Shown here piece after piece: positions 52,379 to 60,647 of a DNA stretch of 64,000 nt. A program made the position numbers and the translations under genes. How positions within the stretch are numbered: the stretch's first letter is position 1; each line of letters opens with the position of its first letter. Under the pieces are notes generated by a model that did not search any database, was not told the origin of the DNA, and worked only from the letters and a program-made list of their open reading frames with translations. The DNA is from Nocardia grenadensis NBRC 108939 (GTDB lineage: Bacteria; Actinomycetota; Actinomycetes; Mycobacteriales; Mycobacteriaceae): contig NZ_BDCJ01000012.1 in assembly GCF_001613445.1 (NCBI RefSeq), positions 62,001 through 126,000 on the forward strand, given 5' to 3'.

Positions 52379-53211
52379 ACGATTCAGGCCCGGAGGCGGG
52401 AGCGCAGCGTGACCACGCAGGGCCCTCGTTCATGCGCAATGGGCACCGCGTGAACGGATCCCGCTGGCAGCTGGACGGTTACGATTTCACGCTGGCCCTC
52501 GAGGCCATGGGACGCGACCGGTTACCGTATCCGCTGGAATACCAGCCGCACCGGATGGCGCACGACGACGATTTCCGGCGGTACCGGCAGCAATGCGCAC
52601 GCAGGTTGCGGCCGGTGTTCGACGAGCGGCTGTACCGGGCGCTCACCGTGCTCCTGGAACCGGAGATCCGCGTGGAGGTCTACGGTGTCCACGGCCCCCA
52701 CACCACGGTACGGATGCACGCCGGCGTCGTCGGCCGAGTCGCTGTGCTGGCCGGCCAGTTACCCGGGCCGGCGCGGAAATCCGGCGGCGATATCGTGCTC
52801 ACCCAGCTCCGCACCGATCAGCTGGCTGCCCAGTTGGTGGCGGGCCTGCCACCGATCGCGGCCGGCCGCCATCAACCCATCCGCGCCCGACGTAGCGACC
52901 TGAACGCACCCGTGTACTCCCGGCATCCCACGCGCCTGTCCCCGGAGGAGGAACTGCAGCGCTTCTTCCGCCGCCCCCGCACCGGCACCGGCGAGATCGC
53001 CGTCTATCCGGGCTACACCGTCGACACCCGGCCCACCGGCGACGGGTACGCCTTTCTCTGGCTCGACTACCCGGACGACGGCCGCTACCTGCTGCACAAT
53101 CACAACACCGACGATTTCACCCTCACCCCCGGCCCGGCCGACGAAATCCTGCACCAACTCCGCAGCCGCCTGGAAGCCGCCCACCGAGTCCGGACCCGCA
53201 CCTCTCAGTGA
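52375..53211 (+). CDS. EspG-family type VII secretion chaperone
   Basis: 278 residues. The pattern of EspG proteins is visible: WQLDGYDFTLALEAMGRDRLPYPLEY at the start, VEVYGVHGPHTTVRMHAGVVGRVAVLAGQLPG in the middle and the final YAFLWLDYPDDGRYLLHNHNTDDFTLTPGPADEILHQLRSRL. EspG binds the PPE partner in the cytoplasm and delivers it to the ESX machine. ATGA overlap with the PPE-like gene indicates a dedicated pair. Confidence 0.8.
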   Translation: MNDSGPEAGAQRDHAGPSFMRNGHRVNGSRWQLDGYDFTLALEAMGRDRLPYPLEYQPHRMAHDDDFRRYRQQCARRLRPVFDERLYRALTVLLEPEIRVEVYGVHGPHTTVRMHAGVVGRVAVLAGQLPGPARKSGGDIVLTQLRTDQLAAQLVAGLPPIAAGRHQPIRARRSDLNAPVYSRHPTRLSPEEELQRFFRRPRTGTGEIAVYPGYTVDTRPTGDGYAFLWLDYPDDGRYLLHNHNTDDFTLTPGPADEILHQLRSRLEAAHRVRTRTSQ

Positions 53212-53351
53212 CGGACAAGACTGCCTGGGCGGCAGTGGTACGGGCTGCCGAGGCGTCAGGATCACGGTGAGTCGAGTCGACCAGGGGTTCGGCCCGGTGC
53301 ACGCAGGTGAGCCCGCTCCCGAGCGGGGAACGGGCGTACCGGTTCGGCGGC

Positions 53352-54152
53352 TCATGCGTTGACCGGGATCGACAGCACCACCTCCTTCTCGTTCGCTGGC
53401 AGATAGTGTGCCGTGACGATCCGGCCGACCTGCACGTTTCCGATCGCGGTCGGCGGCAGGAACTTTTCGGAGCAGGTGGCGAAGGTGCTGCCGTCGGGAC
53501 GGGTTACCACCAGTCCCACCGCGACTTTGGAGTATCCGTCGCGGATCTCGCCCGGGACGGTGAGCGACCGGACCACCGCCTGCGCCGCGATACCGCGGGC
53601 GGCGATATCCACCTTGGCCCGGGTGGTGAACCCCTTGCGGATCAGGGATTCGTTCATCACCCGCTGCGCCGCGGCGCTGTCACCGGACTGGTCCAGTTCG
53701 ACGATCCCGGGCCGGTCCGGCCGGTAGCGGACGGGCAGCACCACACCGGGTGCCAGCAGGGCGAGTTCGGTGAGGGGGACCACCGTTCTCGCCGTGGCGT
53801 CGAATCGTTCGCCCTGCGCGCCCTCGACGCCGAACTCGATCCGGATCTGCGGTTGGTCGTTCAGGGTGACCCCGGTGTGGGTGAATGAGCGCACGGTGCC
53901 CAGACCCAGCGGTGCGTCACGGAACTCGCCGGTGTTGCGGCCGGTGAGTGCGGTGAAGATCCCCGAGCCGGTGAATGCGAAGACCATGACGACCAGGGTG
54001 GATGCGATGATCGGCAGGGCCAGGAAGCCGTTGAGCCAGGCCATGGCGGCCGGTTCGTAGACGGTGGGTTCGTAGGTCAGGCCGTGCCAGAGGTAGAAGC
54101 CGATCGCGAGCGCTTCGACGGCGAGGGCGGTGGCACGCAGGGCGCGGATCAT
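53352..54152 (-). CDS. Membrane protein of unknown function
   Basis: 266 residues. Two N-terminal membrane segments (ALAVEALAIGFYLWHGLTY and LNGFLALPIIASTLVVMVFAF) are followed by a cytoplasmic or external beta-rich part with two similar halves: VRFxxxGxLPVRYRPDRPGIVELD is seen in the first (PVRYRPDRPGIVELD), and VVTAHYLPANEKEVVLSIPVNA in the second. Start ATG 54152 has AGGAGAG upstream. It lies downstream of the lpqH-like gene on the same strand. No family name is given with confidence. Confidence 0.6.
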   Translation of the reverse strand: MIRALRATALAVEALAIGFYLWHGLTYEPTVYEPAAMAWLNGFLALPIIASTLVVMVFAFTGSGIFTALTGRNTGEFRDAPLGLGTVRSFTHTGVTLNDQPQIRIEFGVEGAQGERFDATARTVVPLTELALLAPGVVLPVRYRPDRPGIVELDQSGDSAAAQRVMNESLIRKGFTTRAKVDIAARGIAAQAVVRSLTVPGEIRDGYSKVAVGLVVTRPDGSTFATCSEKFLPPTAIGNVQVGRIVTAHYLPANEKEVVLSIPVNA

Positions 54153-54261
54153 GATTCTCTCCTGATGTTCGTGGTCCGGATACCTGGCCACCTCGTCGCC
54201 CCGGACGCATCGCCGCGGGGGCCGAGGTGCGGGGCGACGGGGAGCCGGATGTCCGGGCCGA

Positions 54262-54801
54262 TCAGCCGCCGACGACGGTCGAGCAGGCGAAGGTGATCTC
54301 GAAGGCCGCGGTGGCGGGCCCGGCCAGCGGATTCGCCATATCGGGAGCGCTGATACCCTCGCCCGTCACGGTGTAGGTGTCGCCGTCCTTGGTCACCTGG
54401 GCGGACCCTCCGGGCTGGCCGTTGCCGTAACCGACCGCGTAGGGCATCCCGGAGGAACCGCCCTGGCTGCCGGCGATGGCCACCGCCTGCACGGTCTTGT
54501 CGTCGAGGATGCCGGCGCTGACGCTCAACTGCCCGTACTGGGCGTTGTTGTTGTCCGTGAGGGCCAGTGCCAGGGTGTTGCCCTGCTTCACGCAGGTGGT
54601 CTCGAAATCGCCGGTCAGCGCCTTTCCGTCGACCAGCGCGGCCGATTCGCCACCGCCGGTGCCCCCCGCGGGGGCGGCGGCCGGCGAGCTCGGGGCCGCC
54701 GGGGCGGCGCTGGTGCCCGTGTCGTCGCCGCAGGCGGACAGCAGCAGGGTGGCGGAAGCGGCGAGGGCGACGGCGCCGAGGCGGAAGATGGTGGTGCTCA
54801 T
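54262..54801 (-). CDS. LpqH-family (19 kDa) lipoprotein
   Basis: 179 residues. Lipoprotein signal peptide with lipobox LLSAC (Cys24), a Pro/Ala/Ser linker and the LpqH-type domain: ALVDGKALTGDFETTCVKQGNTLALAL and YTVTGEGISAPDMANPLAGPATAAFEITFACS. Two Cys of the mature part are placed to form the family disulfide. LpqH lipoproteins are surface-exposed and adhesin-like in mycobacteria. Divergent from the CHAT operon with 131 bases between them. Confidence 0.88.
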   Translation of the reverse strand: MSTTIFRLGAVALAASATLLLSACGDDTGTSAAPAAPSSPAAAPAGGTGGGESAALVDGKALTGDFETTCVKQGNTLALALTDNNNAQYGQLSVSAGILDDKTVQAVAIAGSQGGSSGMPYAVGYGNGQPGGSAQVTKDGDTYTVTGEGISAPDMANPLAGPATAAFEITFACSTVVGG

Positions 54802-54920
54802 GGTGGGTCCTGTTCTCTCGGTGTTCCGGCCCGGTGTGCGTGGCCGTTACGAGAAAAGTAGGAATCGCTGCGCGCCTACCGATCCCAACTTTCGGCACCG
54901 CCACCCGGGTGAAACTCCGA

Positions 54921-54926
54921 TAACCT
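54921..54926 (+). promoter_or_regulatory. -10 element of the CHAT operon
   Basis: TAACCT fits TANNNT and lies 6 bases before ATG 54933. There is no ribosome site, so the first gene of the operon is probably translated from a leaderless mRNA. Confidence 0.45.
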
Positions 54927-54932
54927 GGGCAC

Positions 54933-56306
54933 ATGCGACGACCGCGGGCCATGGTGCTCGATGAGGTGTGGCGCGGTCTCGAGGGCGTCGAGGCGTTGAG
55001 CGGCCCCCAGGGCGGGCCGCTGCGCCGGACCGTGAAACTGATCCTCGACCCGCTGGTCATCCGGCCGGTGCAGTATCCGAGCTGCGGGGGCGCGGTACTG
55101 ACGGCCGACGGTGCGACCCTGCTCGCCGCGCGCGTCTACGCGCACGCCGACGCGTTGCGCGCGACCGCGGCCTGGTTCACGCTGCTCAAACAGGTGCGCC
55201 GCCGATTGCGGATCACCGAGGGCACCGCGCAGGATCTGTATTTCCAGCGCTGTTTCGAGCTGGCCGCCACCCAGGGCCACCCCGATCCCCACCGGGACCG
55301 GGTGCGGGCCGAGGCGGTGTTGCGTGAGATCCACGGTTTCGCGGCCGGGCGCACCACCCAGGCCCTGAAAGACCATCTGACCGATCCCGCCCGGGCCGCG
55401 CTGCTCGACGATCTGCTCACCACGGCCTGGCGCCGCCGTCCGCCGCCACCCGCGGTACCGGTCGAGCACACCGCGCAGCTGCGGGAGCTGCTGGACTGTG
55501 CGGTCGCCTCCCGCACCGGCACCGATACCCGCGCGGGTCGTCGCCTGCTCGACCGGTTGGCCGCCGCGAACGCGGGGACCCATTCCGGGATCGAATTGTG
55601 GTTCGCGGAAATCCGCGACGCCGCAACCGATCTCGCGCGATATCGGGCGCACGAACTCGGCCTGACCACCCATTCTGTTCCGCGGCGCCCGGAGGTCGGG
55701 GAATCGGCGTCCACCGCGACACTGGGGTTACCGTTCGATCGCACCGTGCACGAACGGGTCTTCACGGTGCTCCAGGTCTCCACCGAACGCGCCGAACTGC
55801 CACCGATCCCGGACCTGGTCGCCGCGGAGGTCGCCCGCAGTTGCGCACCGTGGGCATTGCTGGGCGAATCGTTGCGCGTCACCGCGGCCGCCGGCGTCGA
55901 GCTGGCCCTCGGTCTGGCGCCGATCGCACCGCCGGATCCTTGCCGCTCCCGGGCGGAGGCCGACGCGTCGGCTGCGCACCGGCTGGTCAACGGGCGCTGG
56001 CAGCGCGAAGCCTATGTGCTGCAGGCCCGGCGGCTGGCCGTCCACCGGGTGCCCGGGGACGGCAACCCGCTCGCCGCCATCGCCACCGAGCTGCGGACCC
56101 CGTGGCGTCCGTACCTGCGGCGCCTGTGGGTGCGGTTGCACGGGCGCGATGTCCGGGAGCTGCCGGTCACCGAACCCGACGAGCTGTGGGATCTGCTCGA
56201 CGGGGTGGCCCGCTCGGTGGTGCTCGATCACCGCGCCCGGGTCCGGAAAGTTCTCAGCGCGCAGGCGGTGCGGGAGCCGGATACGGCCGAACCGAGGGCG
56301 GTGTGA
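54933..56306 (+). CDS. Unknown protein, first gene of the CHAT operon
   Basis: 457 residues, predicted mostly helical, with no signal peptide or membrane segment. Features seen: VYAHADALRATAAWFTLLKQVRRRLR, YFQRCFELAATQGHPDPHRDR, and later WALLGESLRVTAAAGVELALGLAPI. No recognised domain or catalytic motif. Two Cys-containing motifs (YPSCGGAV and QRCFEL) are unremarkable. It overlaps the next gene by one base (TGATG). Being always first in a tight unit with a caspase-like protease, it is a candidate target, adaptor or effector; that is inference. Confidence 0.6.
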   Translation: MRRPRAMVLDEVWRGLEGVEALSGPQGGPLRRTVKLILDPLVIRPVQYPSCGGAVLTADGATLLAARVYAHADALRATAAWFTLLKQVRRRLRITEGTAQDLYFQRCFELAATQGHPDPHRDRVRAEAVLREIHGFAAGRTTQALKDHLTDPARAALLDDLLTTAWRRRPPPPAVPVEHTAQLRELLDCAVASRTGTDTRAGRRLLDRLAAANAGTHSGIELWFAEIRDAATDLARYRAHELGLTTHSVPRRPEVGESASTATLGLPFDRTVHERVFTVLQVSTERAELPPIPDLVAAEVARSCAPWALLGESLRVTAAAGVELALGLAPIAPPDPCRSRAEADASAAHRLVNGRWQREAYVLQARRLAVHRVPGDGNPLAAIATELRTPWRPYLRRLWVRLHGRDVRELPVTEPDELWDLLDGVARSVVLDHRARVRKVLSAQAVREPDTAEPRAV

Positions 56307-57463
56307 TGGTCGACAGTGTGCGTATCCAGCGAATCGGACCGGGGCTGTGGAGTATCGCGCCGCCCGGTTCGCCGACTCCGGCCGATACCGATCCCGGCCT
56401 GGACACCGCGGTACTGGAGGTCGGCGGCGGCCACCTGAGCTGGAGTGTGCTGGCGCCACCACAGATACCGGCGGCGATCCTGCACGATCTGGACACCGCG
56501 CAGGAATGGTTGTGGGCGCTCTACGGCGCCGCTGTCGCGGTGGCGGCCGACGAGTACTCCGGGCCCGTGGAGCTGCCGGCCCGTCCGGAGCGACCCGAAC
56601 TGGCGGCCGCGGTGCGCCGGCTCGGTTACGCGCACTGGGCGGCCCGCTGGTGGCCTGCCTCGACGGTGGACGGGATCCCGGCCCTCGACGCGACCGAACT
56701 CGAGGGCGAGATCGCGGAATTGAGCGAGATCTGCGAGAGCGTCGTCGCCGGTGCCGATGCCGCGGTGCCCGCCGAATCCGTGCAGATCACCGAGGTGCCT
56801 GAGATGGAATACCGCCTCGGTGGTCCCGCTCCCGGGCGTGCCGCCGACTACGCGCTGGCCGCCGGTGGGCAGCGCGATCCACAGGCTGCGCTGGTACTCG
56901 AACGGGGTAGCGCGGGCTGGGACTGGCGGTACTGCCCGCCCGGTGTGGTCGATGCCTCCGAACGTGCCGTCTCGTGGGAACTCACGCGTACCGGGGGTGT
57001 CAACTCGCTGCGGGTCCGGGCGGTCGCGGCACCGGGTCTGCGCGGGGAACCGCCCGCCCATCTGCGACCGTACGCGCTGGTCCGCACCCCGGCGGGCGAT
57101 CACGGCGCCGCGCTGGTGCTGGCCGGGGACAGCTGGACTGCCGCGGTAGCCGACACGGCGGACACGGTAGCGGGGGTGGAGGTCTATGTACCCGGGGTCG
57201 GCCCGGCGCCACCGCGGAGGGTGGACCCATCCCAGTTCGCCACGGAGCTTCCCGGTCCGGATCCGCGAGACCCCGCGGATCCGGCGGTGGATGCGCGGCA
57301 GCGAGAACGGATCAGGGAACTCGCGCACGCCCGGCTGCGGCGTGCGGAGTCCGGCCCCGGAGTCGGCCCGGCGCGCGCCGGCGAGCCACCGGCCGGGGGA
57401 CCCACCGATATAGGACCACTGCGGGCCGAGACCACGGCCGCCGAAAAAGATTCGGATTTCTGA
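56306..57463 (+). CDS. Unknown protein, second gene of the CHAT operon
   Basis: 385 residues. The N-terminal 150 residues are a mixed alpha/beta part (LWSIAPPGSPTPADTDPGLDTAVLEVGGGHLSWSVLAPPQIP, then AAVRRLGYAHWAARWWPAS). The middle looks beta-rich (WDWRYCPPGVVDASERAVSWELTRTGGVNSLRVRAVAAPG). The last 70 residues are Pro/Gly/Asp-rich and charged. No membrane segment and no known family. It is coupled to the first gene by a TGATG overlap, and the TPR gene follows after one base. Confidence 0.6.
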   Translation: MVDSVRIQRIGPGLWSIAPPGSPTPADTDPGLDTAVLEVGGGHLSWSVLAPPQIPAAILHDLDTAQEWLWALYGAAVAVAADEYSGPVELPARPERPELAAAVRRLGYAHWAARWWPASTVDGIPALDATELEGEIAELSEICESVVAGADAAVPAESVQITEVPEMEYRLGGPAPGRAADYALAAGGQRDPQAALVLERGSAGWDWRYCPPGVVDASERAVSWELTRTGGVNSLRVRAVAAPGLRGEPPAHLRPYALVRTPAGDHGAALVLAGDSWTAAVADTADTVAGVEVYVPGVGPAPPRRVDPSQFATELPGPDPRDPADPAVDARQRERIRELAHARLRRAESGPGVGPARAGEPPAGGPTDIGPLRAETTAAEKDSDF

Positions 57464-57464
57464 G

Positions 57465-58976
57465 ATGAGCGCGGAAGAGCCCCCCGGACTGGAACTGCTG
57501 TACGAGGGCGCGGCCGCCTACCAGCGTGGCGATATCGCCGAGGCGCTGCGGATATTCGAGCACGCGGTGGACACCACCACCGACGGAGTCCACACCAGCG
57601 CGCTGATCAATGCCGCGAGCATGTATGACGAACTCGGTGACCACCACCGTGCCGCGGTCCGGTACCGCGCGGCGTTGGCACGGATTCCGGCGGACGCCCG
57701 CGAGAAGCGGGCCTCCACACTGATCAATTATTCGCAGGCCCTCCAGCATCTCGGCTCGCTCGACGAAGCCCAAGCGGTGCTGGAACAGGCGCGGGATCTA
57801 CTCACCGACGCTACCGACCTGGGTGTGCTGCGGGTTTCGTGCCTGCTCTCGCTCAGCGCCGTCGCGGCCCATCGCAGCCAGTGGAGCCGGGTCATCGAGA
57901 CCGCTACCGAATCGCTCGACACCGCACTCCGTTTCGCGCCCCACCTGGCCGGCCACCCACTGATGAACCTGGCCGGGGCGTATTTCGAAACCGGACGCCG
58001 GGAACTCGGGGTGGATTTCGCGCAGCAGGCGCTGGCGGCGTTCACCGCGGCGGGGGACCACAATGCCGTCGCCGATACCCAGCAGAACCTGGCCCAGCTC
58101 TTCGGCCGGCTCGACCGGCTCGACGAGGCGGAGGAACTGGTGCTGGCCAGTCAGGCCTACTACGAGCGGGCGGGACTCCGGTACCGGGCGGGAGTCGGCT
58201 GGAAGATCCGCGGTTTCCTGGCCGAATGCCGCGGTGAGGTCGATCGGGCCGACGAATGGTATCGGCGCGGCCTCGACTGCTTCCAGGACTCCGGGGCGGT
58301 ACTCGACGCCGCCTCCGTGCAGTGCCGGCTCGCCACGGTGGCCTACGCGCGCGGCCTGGTCGGGCACGGACAGCGGCTGCTCGATGCCGCGTTCACCGTC
58401 TACGCCGAACGCGGTCTCGGTCTGCAGTGCGCGCAACTCGATTACTGGCACGCGGTGCTGGTGCAGATGGTGGTCGACGATATGGATTCCCCGCCCGCCG
58501 AACTGCTGGCGCTGGGCCGTGCCCTGGCGGTACCCGCCGCGATCACCATCGACGCGGTGCGCTACACGCTGCCGGACGGCAGTCAGCGCGAGCAGTGGAA
58601 CCGGGAGGTCGCCGACCCCGCCGTCCGGCTGGCCTTCCGCTTCGCCTACCTCTGCGGGGATGCCCGGCTGCTCACCGATCTCATCGAGACACAGTGCGCG
58701 GGAACGACACTGGACACGACCTCGGGTGAACGAGTGGAACGCCCGCAGTTCCCGCTGGACGATCCCGTACCGCCGACAGCCGGCGAATCCGGATCCGGCC
58801 CGCTGCATCTGGGTGCCGCCCTGGCCCGGGTCGCGGCGGCGGCCGGCCTACCGGTGGCGCCGCCCGCGCGGCTGGCCGTGGGGCCCGACGCGCGTATCGC
58901 GCTCGGGGACTACATCGCGGCCGCCGAACAGCGGTACGGACAGCGCGTCCGGGAGGATCGGGTGATCGCGGTATGA
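57465..58976 (+). CDS. TPR-repeat protein of the CHAT operon
   Basis: 503 residues. From about 10 to 330 there are at least seven tetratricopeptide-like helix pairs, for example LLYEGAAAYQRGDIAEALRIFEHAV, INAASMYDELGDHHRAAVRYRAAL, INYSQALQHLGSLDEAQAVLEQA and AQLFGRLDRLDEAEELVLASQAYYERAG. The last 150 residues are not TPR. In many systems a TPR scaffold delivers or senses the substrate of a CHAT protease. It starts two bases after the preceding gene and ends 25 bases before the CHAT gene. Confidence 0.85.
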   Translation: MSAEEPPGLELLYEGAAAYQRGDIAEALRIFEHAVDTTTDGVHTSALINAASMYDELGDHHRAAVRYRAALARIPADAREKRASTLINYSQALQHLGSLDEAQAVLEQARDLLTDATDLGVLRVSCLLSLSAVAAHRSQWSRVIETATESLDTALRFAPHLAGHPLMNLAGAYFETGRRELGVDFAQQALAAFTAAGDHNAVADTQQNLAQLFGRLDRLDEAEELVLASQAYYERAGLRYRAGVGWKIRGFLAECRGEVDRADEWYRRGLDCFQDSGAVLDAASVQCRLATVAYARGLVGHGQRLLDAAFTVYAERGLGLQCAQLDYWHAVLVQMVVDDMDSPPAELLALGRALAVPAAITIDAVRYTLPDGSQREQWNREVADPAVRLAFRFAYLCGDARLLTDLIETQCAGTTLDTTSGERVERPQFPLDDPVPPTAGESGSGPLHLGAALARVAAAAGLPVAPPARLAVGPDARIALGDYIAAAEQRYGQRVREDRVIAV

Positions 58977-59001
58977 GCGGGGATCGGAGTACGGGGGAGT
59001 T

Positions 59002-60261
59002 GTGCTGAACGATCAGCCCACCGTGGTGGTGCGGATGGCCGACGCCGGTGATATGTACATGTCCTGGCACTGGGTCGGCGACGACGCCGCGCCCGGTGTG
59101 GCGGCGCTACCCGGTGCCGATATCGACGCGGTGGTCCGGAAACTGGCGGACGCGCTCCCGGATCCGACCGTGCCCGGCGGTCTGGAACGCACCCTCACCA
59201 CCGCCGCGTTCGCCACGCCCGATACCGAATACCTGCTGGCCCGCGACCTTTCCCGCGCGCTGCTGCCCTATGACCTGGCCGGACAGCTGCATACGCTCTA
59301 CCGGCAGGGGATCCGGCCGCACATCCGGCTCCAGCCCGCGCCCCGGGTCGCCCAGGTGCCGTGGGAGATCCTGGCCCCGGCACCGGAACTCCGGTTGATC
59401 GATATCGCCGATATCGGGCTGCTCGCACCCGCCGGAGTGGTGCACGGGCCCACGCGTATCGCGCGCTGCTGGGCCGAAACCCGGGAACTGCCGGTGGTCG
59501 CCGTACTCGACCCCCGAATACCCGGCTTCCGCGCCGATTCCGAACTCGGCTCGGTCCTCGGCCGGATGACCGATCCGACACCGCTGACCCGACGCCTGGC
59601 AAGCCATATCGATTCCGGCCGGATCCGCCCGGAGGTCACCACGCCCGCCGAGCTCTTCCGCCGTATCGACCTCGACCGCGATTGGCTCTCCCGCACGCTG
59701 CGGGCCGGGGCAGCCCGGCTGCTCTATGTCGGCCACGTGACCGCGGCCGCGCCGGAATCCGGCCGGAGCGAGAACACCGAACTGCATCTGGCCTGCACCG
59801 CCGATACGGCCGGTTTCGCCGAACCGCAGCGCACACATCGGCCGCTGTCGGCGAAGGATCTGCTGCTCGGTACCCATACGCTGGCCGCCGACCCCGTATC
59901 GGGCCAGGAGTTGTGGCCGGTGCCCGGCCGGGTCGCGCTCATCGCCTGCGAAAGCGGCGGCGATCTGCGGTTCACCGAGGCGCTGGGGCTCGTCGCCGCC
60001 ATGATCACCGGTGGCGCCGAACTCGTCACTGCCACCCGCTGGCCGCTCCCCACCGACCTCGCCTTCCAGCGCTGGGGCGCGGCGGCGGACGCGACTCCAC
60101 TGCAGGAGGTCGTCCGTGTGGTCGATACGGCCCACGAGGCGACCGATCCGGTGGCGGAACTGGCCGAATGGCAACGCGACCGGTTACGCGCCTGGCGCGC
60201 GACCGGCACCATCGAGAATTCGCCGGTGCTGTGGGCGGCATTCGCCACCTTCGCGACCTGA
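59002..60261 (+). CDS. CHAT-domain (caspase-like) protease
   Basis: 419 residues. The last 300 form a CHAT domain: VPWEIL (119-124), LLYVGHV with catalytic His245, and VALIACESGG with catalytic Cys316, followed by LGLVAAMITGGAELVTATRWPLP and the end SPVLWAAF. Both dyad residues are present, so the enzyme should be active. The first 110 residues are unrelated and probably bind the partner. GTG start has GGGGGAG upstream. CHAT proteases work in bacterial defence and cell-death systems, usually with a sensor; the upstream TPR and unknown proteins are candidates here. Confidence 0.85.
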   Translation: MLNDQPTVVVRMADAGDMYMSWHWVGDDAAPGVAALPGADIDAVVRKLADALPDPTVPGGLERTLTTAAFATPDTEYLLARDLSRALLPYDLAGQLHTLYRQGIRPHIRLQPAPRVAQVPWEILAPAPELRLIDIADIGLLAPAGVVHGPTRIARCWAETRELPVVAVLDPRIPGFRADSELGSVLGRMTDPTPLTRRLASHIDSGRIRPEVTTPAELFRRIDLDRDWLSRTLRAGAARLLYVGHVTAAAPESGRSENTELHLACTADTAGFAEPQRTHRPLSAKDLLLGTHTLAADPVSGQELWPVPGRVALIACESGGDLRFTEALGLVAAMITGGAELVTATRWPLPTDLAFQRWGAAADATPLQEVVRVVDTAHEATDPVAELAEWQRDRLRAWRATGTIENSPVLWAAFATFAT

Positions 60262-60334
60262 TACCCGCGGGTGGGCCGAGCCGTGTCGCAATCGAGTAAT
60301 CTCCGACCGGCCGTAGTGTCCGGAGCAGTACACC

Positions 60335-60475
60335 GCGGCCTATTCGGCCACTACAAATGCGGTTTCGCCGACGCACCCGATGGTCGTGCCGGCGAATTGC
60401 GAATCATTGTTGCCTCTCACATTGCGCCGCAGGAGTTTTTGTTCGGGTATACGATCGCATCGGGTATGGATCCCG
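60335..60475 (-). pseudogene. Dead copy of the small resolvase-like gene
   Basis: Minus-strand bases match the start of the gene at 47783-48112: the ATG has become ATA, the first codons read IPDAIVYPNKNSCGAM, and a stop follows after 16 codons. Matching sequence continues, out of frame, to about 60335 (TTTGTAGTGG versus GTGGTAGTGG). Nothing can be translated from it. Confidence 0.65.
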
Positions 60476-60620
60476 CCTTTTCGGGCGATCGAATCCGTCC
60501 CGACGCAGGGTCCGATGTGCTGTGGCGGCCGTGATCGGACCACCGGTGGCGCGGCTACCCGTCGTGTCTCCGGTGTCCCCGAAGGGTCCGGGGGCCTCCT
60601 GCGCCGCCGCGCCGTCCCGT
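60476..60620 (-). repeat. Second copy of the conserved leader
   Basis: Aligns with 48113-48270. The inverted repeat is kept as GGTCCGAT (60509-60516) and ATCGGACC (60534-60541), and so are the flanks GCAGGGTCCGAT, GATCGGACCACCGG and CCGGTGTCCCCGAAGGG. The leader is better preserved than the coding part. Confidence 0.55.
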
Positions 60621-60647
60621 CCCACGTCGAGCCCGGATCGACACGAT

